Of a stretch of 64,000 bases of DNA, positions 62,721 to 64,000 are shown piece by piece. Below the pieces are notes generated by a model that ran no database searches, was not told the DNA's origin, and worked only from the letters and a program-made list of their open reading frames with translations. The translations under genes were made by a program, and so were the position numbers. The stretch spans positions 35,863,571-35,927,570 of the forward strand of contig OU862927.1 in assembly GCA_917880885.1 (NCBI GenBank), given 5' to 3'. The number at the start of each line of letters is the position of its first letter. Position 1 is the first letter of the stretch. This DNA is from Limnephilus marmoratus. Lineage: Eukaryota > Arthropoda > Insecta > Trichoptera > Limnephilidae.

Positions 62721-64000
62721 AGACGTGGGCAAAATTGAATAACCGAATTAAATGAATAAATTCAATCTTGTGACACACTCAATCTAATTCTCAATTTCAA
62801 AAGGAATTGATTCTTCATGCCTTATCTTTGGCCTTGCATCCTACGATTTTTAACGACACCATACATTTTTAATTTCCATTTATTTTACTGTTAAATTATT
62901 TCAATGAATAATGTGTTCTGTAAACGATTTAAATATTATATTGTTTCATAGGTATTTAAATATTATTAAACGGGCCGCGCGCCGCGAAGTGGTCGACGGA
63001 CGGTATTGTGAACGACTCGCCTATTACGATTGTATTCCGCTGCCGCCGCGCCGCCATTCTAAAAACACCCGAACAACCGAACAACATCAAAGTCCATGTT
63101 CCAAAATGGCCAAAACGCGGCCGCGATTCATCCGGGTTGCCCGAGCATCTCTTTCACGCAAGGAATTAATCATTTATCCTAATCAATAGTCCTGAGATTG
63201 TCCTAAGGTCCCCGCCGTCCCAGGTCCGTGTTAAATGTCCGCGTCCCAGGTATCTAGTCTGTCGAAATCGAGATTGTCCGATTCCGACAGACAGAGGAAT
63301 TAAAACAAAAGTCTTTTTCACTTGTGACGTCATGGTCTTTTGTAAATCTGAGACCTAGAAATGACGTCAGGCGTCATCGTCACGTCAATGTCACGATATG
63401 TCCCAAACGCATCCCAGTCCTAGGTCCGCAGCTCGCGAGTAAATTAAGTCACTGCTAGGTAAGACACAAAACATTATTCAAAAGTTACTAATTCATTCCT
63501 CAATGCCAGCCCTTAATCCGTCCGCGCGGTTCATTTATTCCCCCGCGCGCCAAGCCGTCAATTTCATTACATATCTAGTTAGTCGACAACTTTCGACTTT
63601 GAATCTGAACATCAGCTAGAAAAGTGAGAAGCGCTTATCGGTTTTTTGGTACGTACGAAAGATATTGTACCTACCTACTTTTAGACGTAGATCTTGGGTC
63701 GATATATTATGTAAATTTGCAGATATTATATGGCCAATTAGCTGTGGTTAGCTGTCATAAAATACTCATCTTAATGTTAAAATGTATGTTTATATTAAAT
63801 CACGTGAAATGAAACGAAATTATAATTTTAATAATTAAAATAAAATCAATAAAATTTTAAGGGTGAAACGAAAACTTGTATAATTTTAAGATATAATTGC
63901 TAGCAATAAACACATTTTACATACGAAAAATTACGACACTAAAAAAAGACAAACAATATAGGATTTAGCCTGCGAGATAATGAGATAGAATAATCGGTCT
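62721..64000. other. Unassigned; GC-rich patch at 62970-63570
   Basis: The block 62970-63130 and phrases such as TCCCAGGTCCG, repeated near 63210 and 63417, stand out as GC-rich. A 92-codon frame (62911-63189) shows no known domain. Possibly the edge of a gene or decayed LTR, without further support. Confidence 0.25.

Noticed and set aside
1..64000. A wholly new defence or gene system
   Set aside because: All coding regions with domains fall into known host genes or known transposon classes. Novelty is limited to possible new repeat families and the small secreted gene.

Overview
This 64 kb window looks like insect nuclear DNA, possibly hemipteran or a related arthropod, though I cannot name a species. 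It is AT-rich and intron-bearing, with GT-AG splice sites and AATAAA signals. It carries GGTTAGGTTAGG runs and an arthropod mix of transposons: Penelope-like, RTE, CR1/Jockey-like, an R4/Dong-like element with a restriction-like endonuclease, BEL/Pao, Ty3/gypsy, hAT, pogo and Harbinger-type MITEs. Nothing looks prokaryotic.

Host genes. Two conserved genes lie head to head. ZNHIT2 (minus strand, 5062-15875, four coding exons, 418 aa) is an HSP90/R2TP and splicing-assembly cofactor. SLX1 (plus strand, 16281-21837, four coding exons, 356 aa) is the GIY-YIG catalytic subunit of the SLX1-SLX4 structure-specific nuclease. Their start codons are 405 bp apart, so they probably share a bidirectional promoter. 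All exon joins are phase-consistent and rebuild recognisable proteins. A third likely host gene is one coding exon for a small secreted basic peptide (54672-55049), whose UGA-C stop is followed by 18 glycine/phenylalanine-rich in-frame codons.

Mobile DNA fills nearly everything else. From 0-5 kb there are relics of RTE-like, Penelope and hAT elements. ZNHIT2 intron 2 (8.3 kb) holds a three-layer nest: a foldback TIR element (8-bp target duplication GAAAATAA), a second TIR element inside it (GTGCGGAA), and inside that an RTE retrotransposon with an open 950-codon reading frame (TCACAAACC). A sister copy of the middle element in SLX1 intron 2 keeps the empty RTE site. From 22-31 kb there are minisatellite-bearing repeats, a broken pogo transposase with a C-terminal PHD-like finger, hAT ends, and a decayed C2H2 zinc-finger array. 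From 31-42 kb there are a SINE, two copies of a ~1.1 kb hAT element (one splitting an R4/Dong-like retrotransposon), and a 2.8 kb hAT element with a second hAT and other repeats nested inside. From 45-52 kb lies a heavily interrupted BEL/Pao element, followed by a 1.67 kb solo LTR. From 56.9-61.6 kb lies a Ty3/gypsy element with near-identical 119-bp LTRs and a 926-codon pol frame, but no gag, no visible primer-binding site, and an altered RT catalytic motif (YLGD).

The window documents successive transposon colonisation around a compact pair of housekeeping genes. I did not find evidence for a wholly new biological system. The strongest leads are the nested 8-bp-TSD TIR family with its 94-bp TATA-bearing tandem unit, the UGA-C readthrough candidate, and the LTR-fused gypsy pol.
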